64,000 nt of DNA from contig CAWDAL010000014.1 of assembly GCA_963800285.1 (NCBI GenBank), forward strand, positions 310,001 to 374,000, written 5' to 3'. The notes beneath the pieces were generated by a model that saw only the letters and a list, made by a program, of their open reading frames with translations, made no database searches and was not told the DNA's origin. This stretch comes from DASUPK01 sp963800285. GTDB taxonomy: Bacteria > Actinomycetota > Thermoleophilia > Solirubrobacterales > 70-9. Below are positions 15,300-23,433 of the stretch, piece after piece. The translations under genes and the position numbers were made by a program. The first letter of the stretch is position 1. The number at the start of each line of letters is the position of its first letter.

Positions 15300-17885
15300 A
15301 TGGACAAACGGATTCCCCTGGCAGCCCGCCTGCTGCTCGCGCTCGCCGCAACCGCCGTCGCCGCGGCGATCATCGCGATCTCCCTCGGCATCGCGGACAC
15401 GCTCCAGTCCGCCCTCCTCGACGGCTCGATGGTGCTCGCCGGCGCGTCCACGCTGTGCGTCGCCTTCGGCCGGACCGACCGCTACCGCCTGGTCTGGGGC
15501 GCGGTCGGACTCGGGCAGCTGCTCTACGCGGCGGGTGAGATCAACCTCGACTTCATCCAGGACAGCCTGAGCGTCTTCCCGAGCCCCTCGGACTACCTGT
15601 GGCTCGCCTACTACCCCTTCATCCTGATCGCCGTGGCGATCTACCTCGGGGATCGCCGGTCGCTTCGCCCGCTTGTCTGGCTCGACGGCACGATCGTAGT
15701 CCTGGTCCTGATCGCCGCGGGCTTCGCCCTGCTGTTCGGCGGAATGCTCAACTCGGCGTCCGCCCCTGAGTCCTTCGTCGAAGGTCAATTGGTCTATCCG
15801 CTGCTGGACCTCGCGTTCGTGGCATTCGCTCTGGTTCTGGCGTATGCCGGCCGCCTGCGTCTCGGGCCGGCCTATTACGCGGTCTCGGCGGCGGCAGTTC
15901 TGCTCTTCGTGGTCGACCTCGTCTACTTCAACCAGCTCGCCACCGGCACATACACGGGCGGGACGATCCTCGACGCGGGCTGGGCGGCGACCTGGCTGCT
16001 GATGTCGGCCAGCGCGCAGATGACCCTCCGCAGGCCGGCCCGGGACACCACCTCGGCGGCGCGCTTCAGCGCGCTCACCGCGCTCATCACCGTCCCCGCC
16101 CTGCTTCTCGTCGTCCGCGGCACCGATCATCTGGGCGGCATCGAGACCGTCGCCTGCGCCGCCGTGGCGATCCTCCTGATCGCAATTCGCCTGGTGATCA
16201 CCCTGGGCGAGAACCAGCACATCGCGCTCGACAACCAGACGATCCTCTCGACGGCGGGCGAGGGCATCCTGAGGACCGACTCGCAGGGGCGGCTGACCTA
16301 TGCGAACCCCGCCGCCTGCGAGATACTCGGATACGACGCCCGCGAGCTGATCGGCCAGAAGGGTCACGAGCTCACCCATCACTCGCGTGCCAACGGCACT
16401 CCCTATCCGGCCGAGGACTGCCCGATCCAGGCCGTGATCTCGGGCGACGCCCCCGTCCGGGTCAACGACGAGGTCTTCTGGCGCTCCGACGGCACCAGCT
16501 TCCCGGTGGACTACACCGCCGCGCCGATCAGGCAGGACGGCCAGTCCGTCGGCGTCGTGGTGGTCTTCGACGACGTCACGGCCCAGCGCACGGCGGAGGA
16601 GCGCCTCCGCTATCAGGCCGACCACGACTCGCTCAGCGGCCTCTTCAACCGCCGGCGGTTCGTCCAGGAGGTCGAGAAGGAGCTCCGGCATGCACGGCGC
16701 TACCGCACCTCGGCCGCCCTGCTGATGCTCGACCTCGACTCGTTCAAGTTCGTCAACGACTCCTTCGGCCATGACATCGGCGACGAGGTGATCCGCCGGC
16801 TCGCGATCCTGCTCAAGGAGCGGCTCCGCGAGAGCGACATCGTCGGCAGGCTGGGAGGTGACGAGTTCGCGATCCTGGTCCCGCAGGCAGACCTCAAGCA
16901 CGGCCTCGAGCTCGCCGCCGCGCTGAGGAGCTTGATCAGGTCCCGGACCGAGCCCAGCGTCGAGGCGAGCGTCGGGGTCGTCTCCTTCGACGGCAAGGAG
17001 GAGCTCGTGGCGGACGATCTCGTCGTCCGCGCGGACATCGCCCTCTACGAGGCCAAGCAACAGGGCGGCGGCGCCGTCGCCTGGCAGGGGCAGCGGAGTG
17101 AGCGGCTCACCTGGGTGGACAAGGTCCGAGAGGCGATCGAGAGCGATCGCCTGGTCCTCTACGCGCAGCCGATCCTCGATCTGCGCAAGGACACGATCGA
17201 CAGCGAGGAGCTGCTGGTCAGGCTGATCGAGGAGGACGGGGACGTGATCCCGCCCGCCGCCTTTCTCCCCACCGCGGAGCGGTTCGGCCTGATGCAGGAC
17301 GTCGACAGGCTCGTCGTCCGCCGGGCGCTCGAGCTGGCGCGCTCGGGGCGGCGGCTCGCGATCAACCTCTCGGGCCGCTCGATCGACGACGACGAGATCG
17401 TCGGGATGATCGAGGAAGCGGTCCAGGACGGGGTCGATCCGGGAAACCTGACCTTCGAGATCACCGAGACCGCGGCCGTCAGCAACATGGAACACGCCCG
17501 CCGGTTCGCGGAGCGCCTCGAGCGAATCGGCTGCAGGCTGGCCCTCGACGACTTCGGGACCGGCCTGAGCTCCCTCAGCTACCTCAAGCACATCCCGGCG
17601 CAGGTCCTGAAGATCGACATCGAGTTCGTCCAGGGCATCGTCGGCAGCTCGCTCGACCAGTATCTGGTGCGCACGATCGTCGGGATCGCCAAGCGGCTGG
17701 GCCAGGTCACGGTGGCCGAGGGGGTCGAGGACGCCGCCACTCTCACCATGCTGCGCCGCTTTGGCGTCGACTTCGCTCAGGGCTACTACCTCGGCAGGCC
17801 GGCACCGATCGACACCCGGCACGCTCCCGAGGTCACGGCCGACGTGCGGAAGACACTGGCCCTGACCGCCGGCACCGACTGCTGA
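15300..17885 (+). CDS. Membrane-anchored PAS-GGDEF-EAL signalling protein (c-di-GMP turnover)
   Basis: 861 residues. An N-terminal sensor of about nine membrane helices (1-300) is followed by a PAS domain (about 310-430; ILSTAGEGILRTDSQGRLTYANP). A GGDEF domain (about 440-600) has intact RLGGDEFAIL. An EAL domain (about 610-850) carries ELLVRL in place of EALLR, FEITETA, LDDFGTG and KIDIEFV. Most catalytic phosphodiesterase residues remain although EAL reads ELL. It could make or break c-di-GMP. It stands alone after mutM, and no other c-di-GMP gene is in the window. Confidence 0.9.
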   Translation: MDKRIPLAARLLLALAATAVAAAIIAISLGIADTLQSALLDGSMVLAGASTLCVAFGRTDRYRLVWGAVGLGQLLYAAGEINLDFIQDSLSVFPSPSDYLWLAYYPFILIAVAIYLGDRRSLRPLVWLDGTIVVLVLIAAGFALLFGGMLNSASAPESFVEGQLVYPLLDLAFVAFALVLAYAGRLRLGPAYYAVSAAAVLLFVVDLVYFNQLATGTYTGGTILDAGWAATWLLMSASAQMTLRRPARDTTSAARFSALTALITVPALLLVVRGTDHLGGIETVACAAVAILLIAIRLVITLGENQHIALDNQTILSTAGEGILRTDSQGRLTYANPAACEILGYDARELIGQKGHELTHHSRANGTPYPAEDCPIQAVISGDAPVRVNDEVFWRSDGTSFPVDYTAAPIRQDGQSVGVVVVFDDVTAQRTAEERLRYQADHDSLSGLFNRRRFVQEVEKELRHARRYRTSAALLMLDLDSFKFVNDSFGHDIGDEVIRRLAILLKERLRESDIVGRLGGDEFAILVPQADLKHGLELAAALRSLIRSRTEPSVEASVGVVSFDGKEELVADDLVVRADIALYEAKQQGGGAVAWQGQRSERLTWVDKVREAIESDRLVLYAQPILDLRKDTIDSEELLVRLIEEDGDVIPPAAFLPTAERFGLMQDVDRLVVRRALELARSGRRLAINLSGRSIDDDEIVGMIEEAVQDGVDPGNLTFEITETAAVSNMEHARRFAERLERIGCRLALDDFGTGLSSLSYLKHIPAQVLKIDIEFVQGIVGSSLDQYLVRTIVGIAKRLGQVTVAEGVEDAATLTMLRRFGVDFAQGYYLGRPAPIDTRHAPEVTADVRKTLALTAGTDC

Positions 17886-17888
17886 CGG

Positions 17889-18404
17889 CTACCTCCCGGT
17901 GACCTGCCGGACGATGCCCCGGCCGATCGCCAGCGGGTGAATCACCAGCGTCTGGAGCCGGCCCGTGAGGCTGAGCGGATCGCGCGCGACGCCGAGCTGG
18001 CGCAGGAGCGTCGTCTGGTCGAAGTAGACGCGCTCGCAGACCAGCTCGTCGCCGTCGAACATGAAGATGGAGAGGATCGGCAGCTCGTACTCCCGGCCCG
18101 TCGGCGGCAGGCTGCGCAGCGGGCCCCTGTGAGTGCCACGGACGACCGCCTCCACCAGGACGGCGTCGTCGGCATGGTGGAGCGCGAGCAGCTCGTTGCG
18201 CTGGTCGGGGAAGGCGCGGCGGCTTTCGTCGAAGTAGCGCTCGACCTCCTCTGTACCGTCATAGACGTCGCCGGTCGCGATCAGCTCGTAGCGGGGGTGC
18301 TCGAACGTGTCGAGAGTGGCGTCGAACTCGTGGCGGTTCTCCGAGTCCATGTGCTCACGGACGATCTCCTCGCGCTTCTTCCGCAGTTGGGCAGTGGGCG
18401 CCAT
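17889..18404 (-). CDS. NTF2-like / ester cyclase-type protein, tandem copy B
   Basis: 171 residues with a SnoaL/NTF2-like fold. HMDSENRHEFDATLDTFEHPRYE, the AFPDQ segment, GTHRGPLRSLPPTGREYELP and the closing FDQTTLLRQLGV are typical of the polyketide cyclase/ester cyclase group, whose members bind small hydrophobic molecules. It is clearly a duplicate of the gene at 18407-18922, sharing length, order of motifs and the C-terminal HPL-IGRGIVR-V-GR ending. Only two bases separate them. Last gene of a nadC-led operon. Substrate unknown. Confidence 0.8.
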   Translation of the reverse strand: MAPTAQLRKKREEIVREHMDSENRHEFDATLDTFEHPRYELIATGDVYDGTEEVERYFDESRRAFPDQRNELLALHHADDAVLVEAVVRGTHRGPLRSLPPTGREYELPILSIFMFDGDELVCERVYFDQTTLLRQLGVARDPLSLTGRLQTLVIHPLAIGRGIVRQVTGR

Positions 18405-18406
18405 CG

Positions 18407-18922
18407 CTATCTCCCGATCACCCTGCGGACGATGCCGCGGGAAATCGTCAGCGGATGGCTGGCGGCCGTCTCGAGGCGGCCGGTGAGGCTGGTCGTGTCA
18501 CGCGCGATGCCAAGCTGCTGCAGGACGGTGGCGACGTCGTAGTAGACGCGCTCGCAGACCAGCGCGTCTCCCTCGAAGACGAAGATGGCGAGGAACTGCT
18601 GCTCGAAGCGGCGGCCGGTTGGCGGCAGGCCGCGGAAGGACCCGGTGTGCGTGCCACGGGTGATCGCCTCCATCAGGAGGGCGTCGTCGGCCGCGTGGAG
18701 CTTGACGATCTCGATCTGCTGGTCCGGGAAGGCACGGTCGAGCTCGCGCCAGTGCGCCATCACCGCCTCGGCGCCGTCGTAGACCTCGTCGGTCGCGACG
18801 TACTCGTAGCGTGGGTGCTGGAAGGTCGCGAGCGCCGTCTCGTAATCCGCCGCGTTCTCGGCCTCGACGTGCTTGCGAATGAGCTCCTCGCGCCTGGTCG
18901 CCTGCGTCTCACGGGTGGCCAT
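18407..18922 (-). CDS. NTF2-like / ester cyclase-type protein, tandem copy A
   Basis: 171 residues and paralogous to its downstream neighbour. Conserved parts are HVEAENAADYETALATFQHPRYEYV, AFPDQQIEIVKLHAADDAL, GTHTGSFRGLPPTGRRFE and YYDVATVLQQLGIARD. The acidic and histidine residues of the SnoaL pocket are present, but the reaction cannot be told. It lies nine bases after nadC. The association with NAD synthesis is probably only transcriptional. Confidence 0.8.
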   Translation of the reverse strand: MATRETQATRREELIRKHVEAENAADYETALATFQHPRYEYVATDEVYDGAEAVMAHWRELDRAFPDQQIEIVKLHAADDALLMEAITRGTHTGSFRGLPPTGRRFEQQFLAIFVFEGDALVCERVYYDVATVLQQLGIARDTTSLTGRLETAASHPLTISRGIVRRVIGR

Positions 18923-18931
18923 CGAGCGACT

Positions 18932-19771
18932 CTATATCTCCAGCGTCATGCTCAGGTCGAGGGCCGAAGCGGAGTGGGTCAGGGCGCCGACCGAGACGAA
19001 ATCCACTCCGGTTGCAGCGATTTCGGCGACCGTGTCGAGTGTGACGCCGCCCGACGCCTCGAGCTCCGGGCCGTCGGGGCCGCGCGCCGCCGCGACCGCC
19101 TCGCGGAGCTCGGCGGGGCTCATGTTGTCGAGGAGCAGCCGGTCCGCCCCGGCCTCGGTCCCCTGGCGGACCTCCTCGAGGTCGCGGCACTCAACCTCCA
19201 CCGGGAGGTCCGGCCGAGCCTCGCGGGCACGCCGCACGGCCCCCCCGACGCCGCCCGCGAGCGCAGCATGATTCTCCTTGATCAGGATCGCGTCGTAGAG
19301 GCCCATCCGGTGGTTGGTGCCCCCGCCGGCCGCGACTGCGGCCTTCTCGAGCGCCCTCAGCCCGGGCGTCGTCTTGCGGGTGTCGAGGATGCGGGCTCCG
19401 GTCCTCTCGACCTCGCGGACGAACCGGGCGGTCAGGGTGGCGACGCCGGAGAGGTGACAGAGCAGGTTGAGGGCGGTCCTCTCGGCCGCGAGCAGCGCCC
19501 GGGCCGGCCCTTCCGCTCGCGCCACCTCCGCGGGCACATCGTCCCGCCATTCCCCCTCGGCTGCATCTCCCTGGAGATCGCCGGCGCCAGCCCGCCTGAA
19601 GACCTCCGCCGCGACGTCGATCCCGAACAGCACCCCGGGCGCCTTCTGGGTGATCGTGGCGCGCCCGGATGCGTCCTCGGGCACCACCGCCTCGGCTGTG
19701 ACATCGCCGGATCCGAGGTCCTCGAGCAGGGCCCTGGCGACCAGCTCACGGATATCCGCGTCGATCTCCAT
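18932..19771 (-). CDS. nadC: Nicotinate-nucleotide pyrophosphorylase (carboxylating)
   Basis: 279 residues. NadC converts quinolinate and PRPP to nicotinate mononucleotide. Diagnostic segments are LLEDLGSGDVT, ERTALNLLCHLSGVAT, ILDTRKTTPGLR, KENH, VEVECRDLEE, DRLLLDNMSP and LEASGGV. Catalytic Lys/Arg/His are all recognisable. It heads an operon with the two NTF2-like genes and is divergent from the sigma factor gene at 19861. With nadA in the same window it shows the de novo pathway is present. Confidence 0.96.
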   Translation of the reverse strand: MEIDADIRELVARALLEDLGSGDVTAEAVVPEDASGRATITQKAPGVLFGIDVAAEVFRRAGAGDLQGDAAEGEWRDDVPAEVARAEGPARALLAAERTALNLLCHLSGVATLTARFVREVERTGARILDTRKTTPGLRALEKAAVAAGGGTNHRMGLYDAILIKENHAALAGGVGGAVRRAREARPDLPVEVECRDLEEVRQGTEAGADRLLLDNMSPAELREAVAAARGPDGPELEASGGVTLDTVAEIAATGVDFVSVGALTHSASALDLSMTLEI

Positions 19772-19860
19772 CGTCCAGCATTAAACGGGTTGCCCCTCAA
19801 CTCCGCCTCGGGGCACCCTCGCATCTCACGAAACCCCGTTGTGCAACGTTTTAGGAGCGG

Positions 19861-20361
19861 ATGTCAAATGAGAGCCTTCCTCCGTTCCAGGCACTGCTCG
19901 ACGAGCACGGCTCCGACGTGCTCGGCTTCCTGATGGCCTCCGTCGGCCCCCATGACGCCGAGGACTGCTTCCAGGAGACGTTCATCGCCGCGCTGCGCGC
20001 CTATCCGAAGCTGGAGCACGCGAGCAACCTGCGCTCCTGGCTGCTCACGATCGCGCACCGCAAGGCGATCGACCACCACCGCGCCCGCGGGCGCCGGGCG
20101 GTGCCGGCGGGAAGCCCGGAGGAGGTCGCAGGGGGCAAGCCGAGCTCCAACAACCGCCCCGACACCGTCGTCGGGGGCGGCGATCCCGAGCTCTGGAGGG
20201 CCGTCAGTGGACTGCCGCCCAAGCAGCGCAGCGCCGTCGTGCTGCGCTTCGCCACCGACATGTCATACGCCGGCATCGCCAGAGCACTCGACTGCTCTCA
20301 GGACGCCGCTCGGCGCAGCGTCCACGAGGGACTTCAGAAGCTGAGAGGTGAATTCGCATGA
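19861..20361 (+). CDS. ECF-type RNA polymerase sigma factor
   Basis: 166 residues with region 2 (FQALLDEHGSDVLGFLMAS, AEDCFQETFIAALRAY, LRSWLLTIAHRKAIDHHR) and region 4 (LPPKQRSAVVLRFATDMSYAGIARALDCSQDAARRSVHEGLQKL). TAGGAG lies before the ATG. Just upstream sits a perfect 12-base palindrome CGTTGTGCAACG (19837-19848), which could be an operator. The stop overlaps the ogt start (ATGA at 20358), so both are co-translated. No classical anti-sigma gene is adjacent. Confidence 0.92.
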   Translation: MSNESLPPFQALLDEHGSDVLGFLMASVGPHDAEDCFQETFIAALRAYPKLEHASNLRSWLLTIAHRKAIDHHRARGRRAVPAGSPEEVAGGKPSSNNRPDTVVGGGDPELWRAVSGLPPKQRSAVVLRFATDMSYAGIARALDCSQDAARRSVHEGLQKLRGEFA

Positions 20362-20990
20362 ACCCGCTGTCCGACAAGCAACTGGAAAAGCTGCTCCGCA
20401 ACGACCCGCCCGCTGGTGACCTCGACCGCGCGATCCAGAGCGTCCTCGCCCAGGCAGAGCGCGACGGGCTGGTCGACGTGGCCTACGCGCCGGTCGACTC
20501 GCCCTTCGGCAAGCTCCTTGTCGCCCGCACGGATCGCGGCGTCGTCAGGCTGGCCCTTCCCAAGCACCGGGGCCACCAGCAGACCGAGGACGAGGTTCTC
20601 GAGGACCTGGCGCTATACGTCTCCCCCCGCGTGCTCGAGTCCCCGAAGCGCCTGGATGAGGAGCGTCGCGAGCTGGAGGAGTACTTCGAGGGCAAGCGCC
20701 ACCACTTCGACGTGCCGGTCGACTGGGCGCTGACCCCGGCGGGCTTCCGAAACCGGGCGCTCCACGCGGTAGCGCGGATCCCCTATGGCGAGACCCGCAC
20801 CTACGGGCAGATCGCCAAGCAGGCCGGCAATCCGCGCGCCTACCGGGCGGCCGGAACCGCCTGTGGCCGCAACGCGATTCCGCTGATCGTGCCCTGCCAC
20901 CGGGTTCTGCAGTCCGGCGGGGGCGTCGGCAACTACGGCGGCGGCCCGGAGATGAAGCGGGCGCTGCTGGATCTCGAGGGCGCGCTCTAG
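20358..20990 (+). CDS. ogt: Methylated-DNA-[protein]-cysteine S-methyltransferase with N-terminal extension
   Basis: 210 residues. The C-terminal domain has the suicide cysteine motif IPLIVPCHRVLQSGG and the DNA-binding helix GETRTYGQIAKQAGNPRAYRAAGTA, so it repairs O6-alkylguanine. Residues about 38-120 form the ribonuclease-like N-terminal domain (FGKLLVARTDRGVVRLAL). The first 35 residues (LSDKQLEKLLRNDPPAGDL) are an additional helical segment, not needed for repair. It might contact the sigma factor encoded just upstream. Its stop shares CTAG with the convergent zinc-ribbon gene. Confidence 0.93.
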   Translation: MNPLSDKQLEKLLRNDPPAGDLDRAIQSVLAQAERDGLVDVAYAPVDSPFGKLLVARTDRGVVRLALPKHRGHQQTEDEVLEDLALYVSPRVLESPKRLDEERRELEEYFEGKRHHFDVPVDWALTPAGFRNRALHAVARIPYGETRTYGQIAKQAGNPRAYRAAGTACGRNAIPLIVPCHRVLQSGGGVGNYGGGPEMKRALLDLEGAL

Positions 20991-21400
20991 TCGGTCGGCA
21001 GCGGGCCGCGCAGGTCCACCCAGGGGCTGAACAGGTTCGAGCTCTCGGGGATGAAGCTGATCACCAACAGGACGATCACCGCGACCGCCACGGCGGCCAG
21101 CGCCAGGTTCCGCTGGACCGTGTCGCCCTTTTGGTGGGCGAAATAGGCGAACAGGCCGGCGATCGGCCCCCCGACGATCGGGAAGCCGAAGGCGGCGATG
21201 AGCAGGATCCCTCCGAGGATCGCGTCGCCGGCGGTGATCTCCGGCAGCCAGCCGGGTGCCGCCAGAGCCGGCCTGGCCGCGCGACGCCGCTCCGCCTCCT
21301 GGCGGGCGGCGGTCAGGTTCTCGCCGCAGATCGCGCATCCGGCCGCGAACTGGCTCACGGACGAGCCGCAGTTTGGGCACTTGCTGATCGCGCGAGCCAT
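20987..21400 (-). CDS. Small zinc-ribbon membrane protein
   Basis: 137 residues. It begins with a zinc-ribbon, CPNCGSS then CAICGE (four cysteines, residues 8-25), then a charged Arg/Glu/Ala linker. Two membrane helices follow (about 60-85 and 95-118) and a short polar tail. Function is unknown. Its ATG overlaps by one base the stop of the NmrA-like gene (TGATG), placing it last in the prfB-FIST-NmrA-zinc ribbon operon. Confidence 0.75.
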   Translation of the reverse strand: MARAISKCPNCGSSVSQFAAGCAICGENLTAARQEAERRRAARPALAAPGWLPEITAGDAILGGILLIAAFGFPIVGGPIAGLFAYFAHQKGDTVQRNLALAAVAVAVIVLLVISFIPESSNLFSPWVDLRGPLPTD

Positions 21401-22230
21401 CAGCGAAACGCGCGGGCGTGGGCTTCAGCCCACTGCTCGAAGCTGCGCGGCTCCCGGCCGGTGACCCGCTTGACCGTCGGGTGGACGGTGGTCTCGTCGA
21501 CCGTCCCCTCGGAGAAGAACTCGAAGAATGCGTCCACGTACTCCTTCGGCATCTGGCCCTCCATCTCGGCCCGTGCCTCCCCATCGCTCTGCCCCTCGAA
21601 GCGGAGGTCCCGGCCGGTGTACCTGGCCACGATCGCCACCTGCTCCCCCGGCCGCAGGGCCTCGGGACCGCTGAGGCGATAGGTCTGCCCCTCGTGCTCG
21701 TCCGTGGTCAGGGCGCGCCCGGCAACGGCACCGAGATCGTCGGGATGGATCACCGAGATGGCGACGTCAGCGAAGGGCCCACGGATCACGTCACCCTGCG
21801 TCAGCTGCGGCAGCCAGCGAAAGGCGTTCGACATGAAGCTGTTCGGCTGCAGGAAGGTCCAGGGCAGGCCGGAGTCCCGCACGGCTCGCTCGGAGAGGAT
21901 GTGGTACCTGGCGACCGCGTTGCCGAGATCGCCGGTCGGCGCGGCGCTGCTCGAGAGCAGGACAACGCGCTCCACCCCGGCCTCGCCCATCAGATCCAGC
22001 GACTTCTCGATGCTGTCGTAGCCGCTCAACAGGAAGACGCCGCTCACCCCCTCCAGCGGGCCGCGCAGGCTCTCGGGGTCGTTGAGGTCTCCCGCCGCTG
22101 CCTCGACGCCCTTCGGCAGCTTGTCCTCGGAGCCCGCCCGGACCAGACCTCGCACCTCAGCACCGAGCTCGAGCAGCCCGCTGATCACGCCGCCTCCGGC
22201 GTTGCCGGTTGCACCCGTCACGAGGATCAC
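21400..22230 (-). CDS. NmrA-like NAD(P)-binding protein
   Basis: 276 residues of atypical short-chain dehydrogenase type. The dinucleotide motif is VTGATGNAGGG at residues 4-14. LLSSSAAP and the substrate-side LQPNSFMSN are as in NmrA/QOR2-like proteins. The usual YxxxK catalytic pair is not evident, so it may sense or reduce via NADPH in the way of quinone reductase-like members. It overlaps the FIST gene by ATGA at 22227-22230 and the zinc-ribbon gene by one base. Confidence 0.83.
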   Translation of the reverse strand: MILVTGATGNAGGGVISGLLELGAEVRGLVRAGSEDKLPKGVEAAAGDLNDPESLRGPLEGVSGVFLLSGYDSIEKSLDLMGEAGVERVVLLSSSAAPTGDLGNAVARYHILSERAVRDSGLPWTFLQPNSFMSNAFRWLPQLTQGDVIRGPFADVAISVIHPDDLGAVAGRALTTDEHEGQTYRLSGPEALRPGEQVAIVARYTGRDLRFEGQSDGEARAEMEGQMPKEYVDAFFEFFSEGTVDETTVHPTVKRVTGREPRSFEQWAEAHARAFR

Positions 22231-23426
22231 GCCGGGAAGACCGCCATCGTCGCCGTGAAACCGTGCAGGAAGTTGCGGCCGCCGACCGGGCCGATCTCGC
22301 CCGCGCAGAAGAAGCCGGCGGTCGGCGCGCCGAGCGCGTCCTGGACGGTCGAGGCATCGTGATCCGGGACCTCGAACATGTGAGAGCCGCGGCCGTTGCA
22401 GGTGAAGAGCAGGGCTCCGGCCGCCCCGTCTGAGCCGAGCGCCTGAGCCTGCGCTCGCAGCGCCTCGCGGAGGTCCTCGTCGGCCGAAACGGCGTCGCGG
22501 ACGTGGAGCCGCACCGTTTGCCCGACCCGTACCGGCTCGCCGATTGCGATCGCGCCCGACTCGCGGTCCGCGCCGATGATCGGACGCACCAGGAAGTCCC
22601 CGCGCTCGTACTCCGGCCGGTTCTCATCGATCACCAGGCCGATCAGCAAGCCGGAGGACGCCAGTGACTGCTCACTCTCCGGCAGCGCCGCGATCACCTC
22701 GCCCAGTCGTTCCATCGCGGGCTTGCCCGCGAGCTGCCCGATCACGTTCGCCTCGGCGCTCGTGATCGTCATCTCCGGGCCGACCGGACCGGCGCCCTGC
22801 GAGACGCACGGCAGCACCTCCGCTCCCCGCAGGCGCACCGCGACGGCTCCGTCGGTGTGGACCTCGCCGTCGCGCATCAGCAGCGCGCCGCCCGCGAAAG
22901 ACGCGCTCGCGAGCCCTCCCAGGACTGGGACGTGCGGGCGGGTTCGCTCAAGCGCTCCCAGGAGCTCCTCGGCGGGAAAGCTGAACGGGTCGCAGAGGGC
23001 GAGCAGCGACTCGTCGGCGCTCGTTTCCTCTCCTGCGGTCTCCGCCAGCGAGGCCGGAAGGCCGAGCAGCCGGAAGCCGTCGGCCTCGCGCTCGGCGCGG
23101 AGGTGCATCGTCTCGAGCTCGGCGCCGGGCAGGGAGGCTCCCCAGACCACGATCCCGGGGGTGTCCTCCAACTCGCGGCCCGCCGAGACCGTGCCGCCTG
23201 CCCCGCAGCCGATCAGCGCCCCGGGCTCGAGCCGCTCGTGCACCTCAGAGAGCAGCCACTTCGCCATGCCGAGGTGCTGCCCCGACGCGAACACGACCGC
23301 CAGGTCGCAGGCTGCATCGAGCCCGGCCCGTGCGCGGTCAGCCGCCTCGGCCGCTCCCTCGACGGTGTCGAAGCTCTCGGACGCGCCCACCGATGTCCGG
23401 ACCGCCGCTTGTCGGGAGACGGGCAC
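22227..23426 (-). CDS. FIST N- and C-domain protein
   Basis: 399 residues. The FIST_N domain (about 20-210; VVFASGQHLG, LIGCGAGGTVSAGRE, PVLGGLASASF) is followed by FIST_C (about 225-380; FLVRPIIGADRESGAIAI and GALLFTCNGRG, then GAPTAGFFCAGEIGPVGG). FIST proteins are predicted small-ligand sensors and are often linked to histidine kinases or diguanylate cyclases. Here it sits alone eight bases after prfB. No membrane segment or enzymatic motif is seen. Confidence 0.9.
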   Translation of the reverse strand: MPVSRQAAVRTSVGASESFDTVEGAAEAADRARAGLDAACDLAVVFASGQHLGMAKWLLSEVHERLEPGALIGCGAGGTVSAGRELEDTPGIVVWGASLPGAELETMHLRAEREADGFRLLGLPASLAETAGEETSADESLLALCDPFSFPAEELLGALERTRPHVPVLGGLASASFAGGALLMRDGEVHTDGAVAVRLRGAEVLPCVSQGAGPVGPEMTITSAEANVIGQLAGKPAMERLGEVIAALPESEQSLASSGLLIGLVIDENRPEYERGDFLVRPIIGADRESGAIAIGEPVRVGQTVRLHVRDAVSADEDLREALRAQAQALGSDGAAGALLFTCNGRGSHMFEVPDHDASTVQDALGAPTAGFFCAGEIGPVGGRNFLHGFTATMAVFPA

Positions 23427-23433
23427 GGTGGCG

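Noticed and set aside
15276..17822. Very long open frame (848 codons) antisense to the GGDEF/EAL gene
   Set aside because: The plus strand encodes clear PAS, GGDEF and EAL domains; the antisense frame is Asp/Arg/Val-rich without any motif, a usual artefact of GC-rich third positions.
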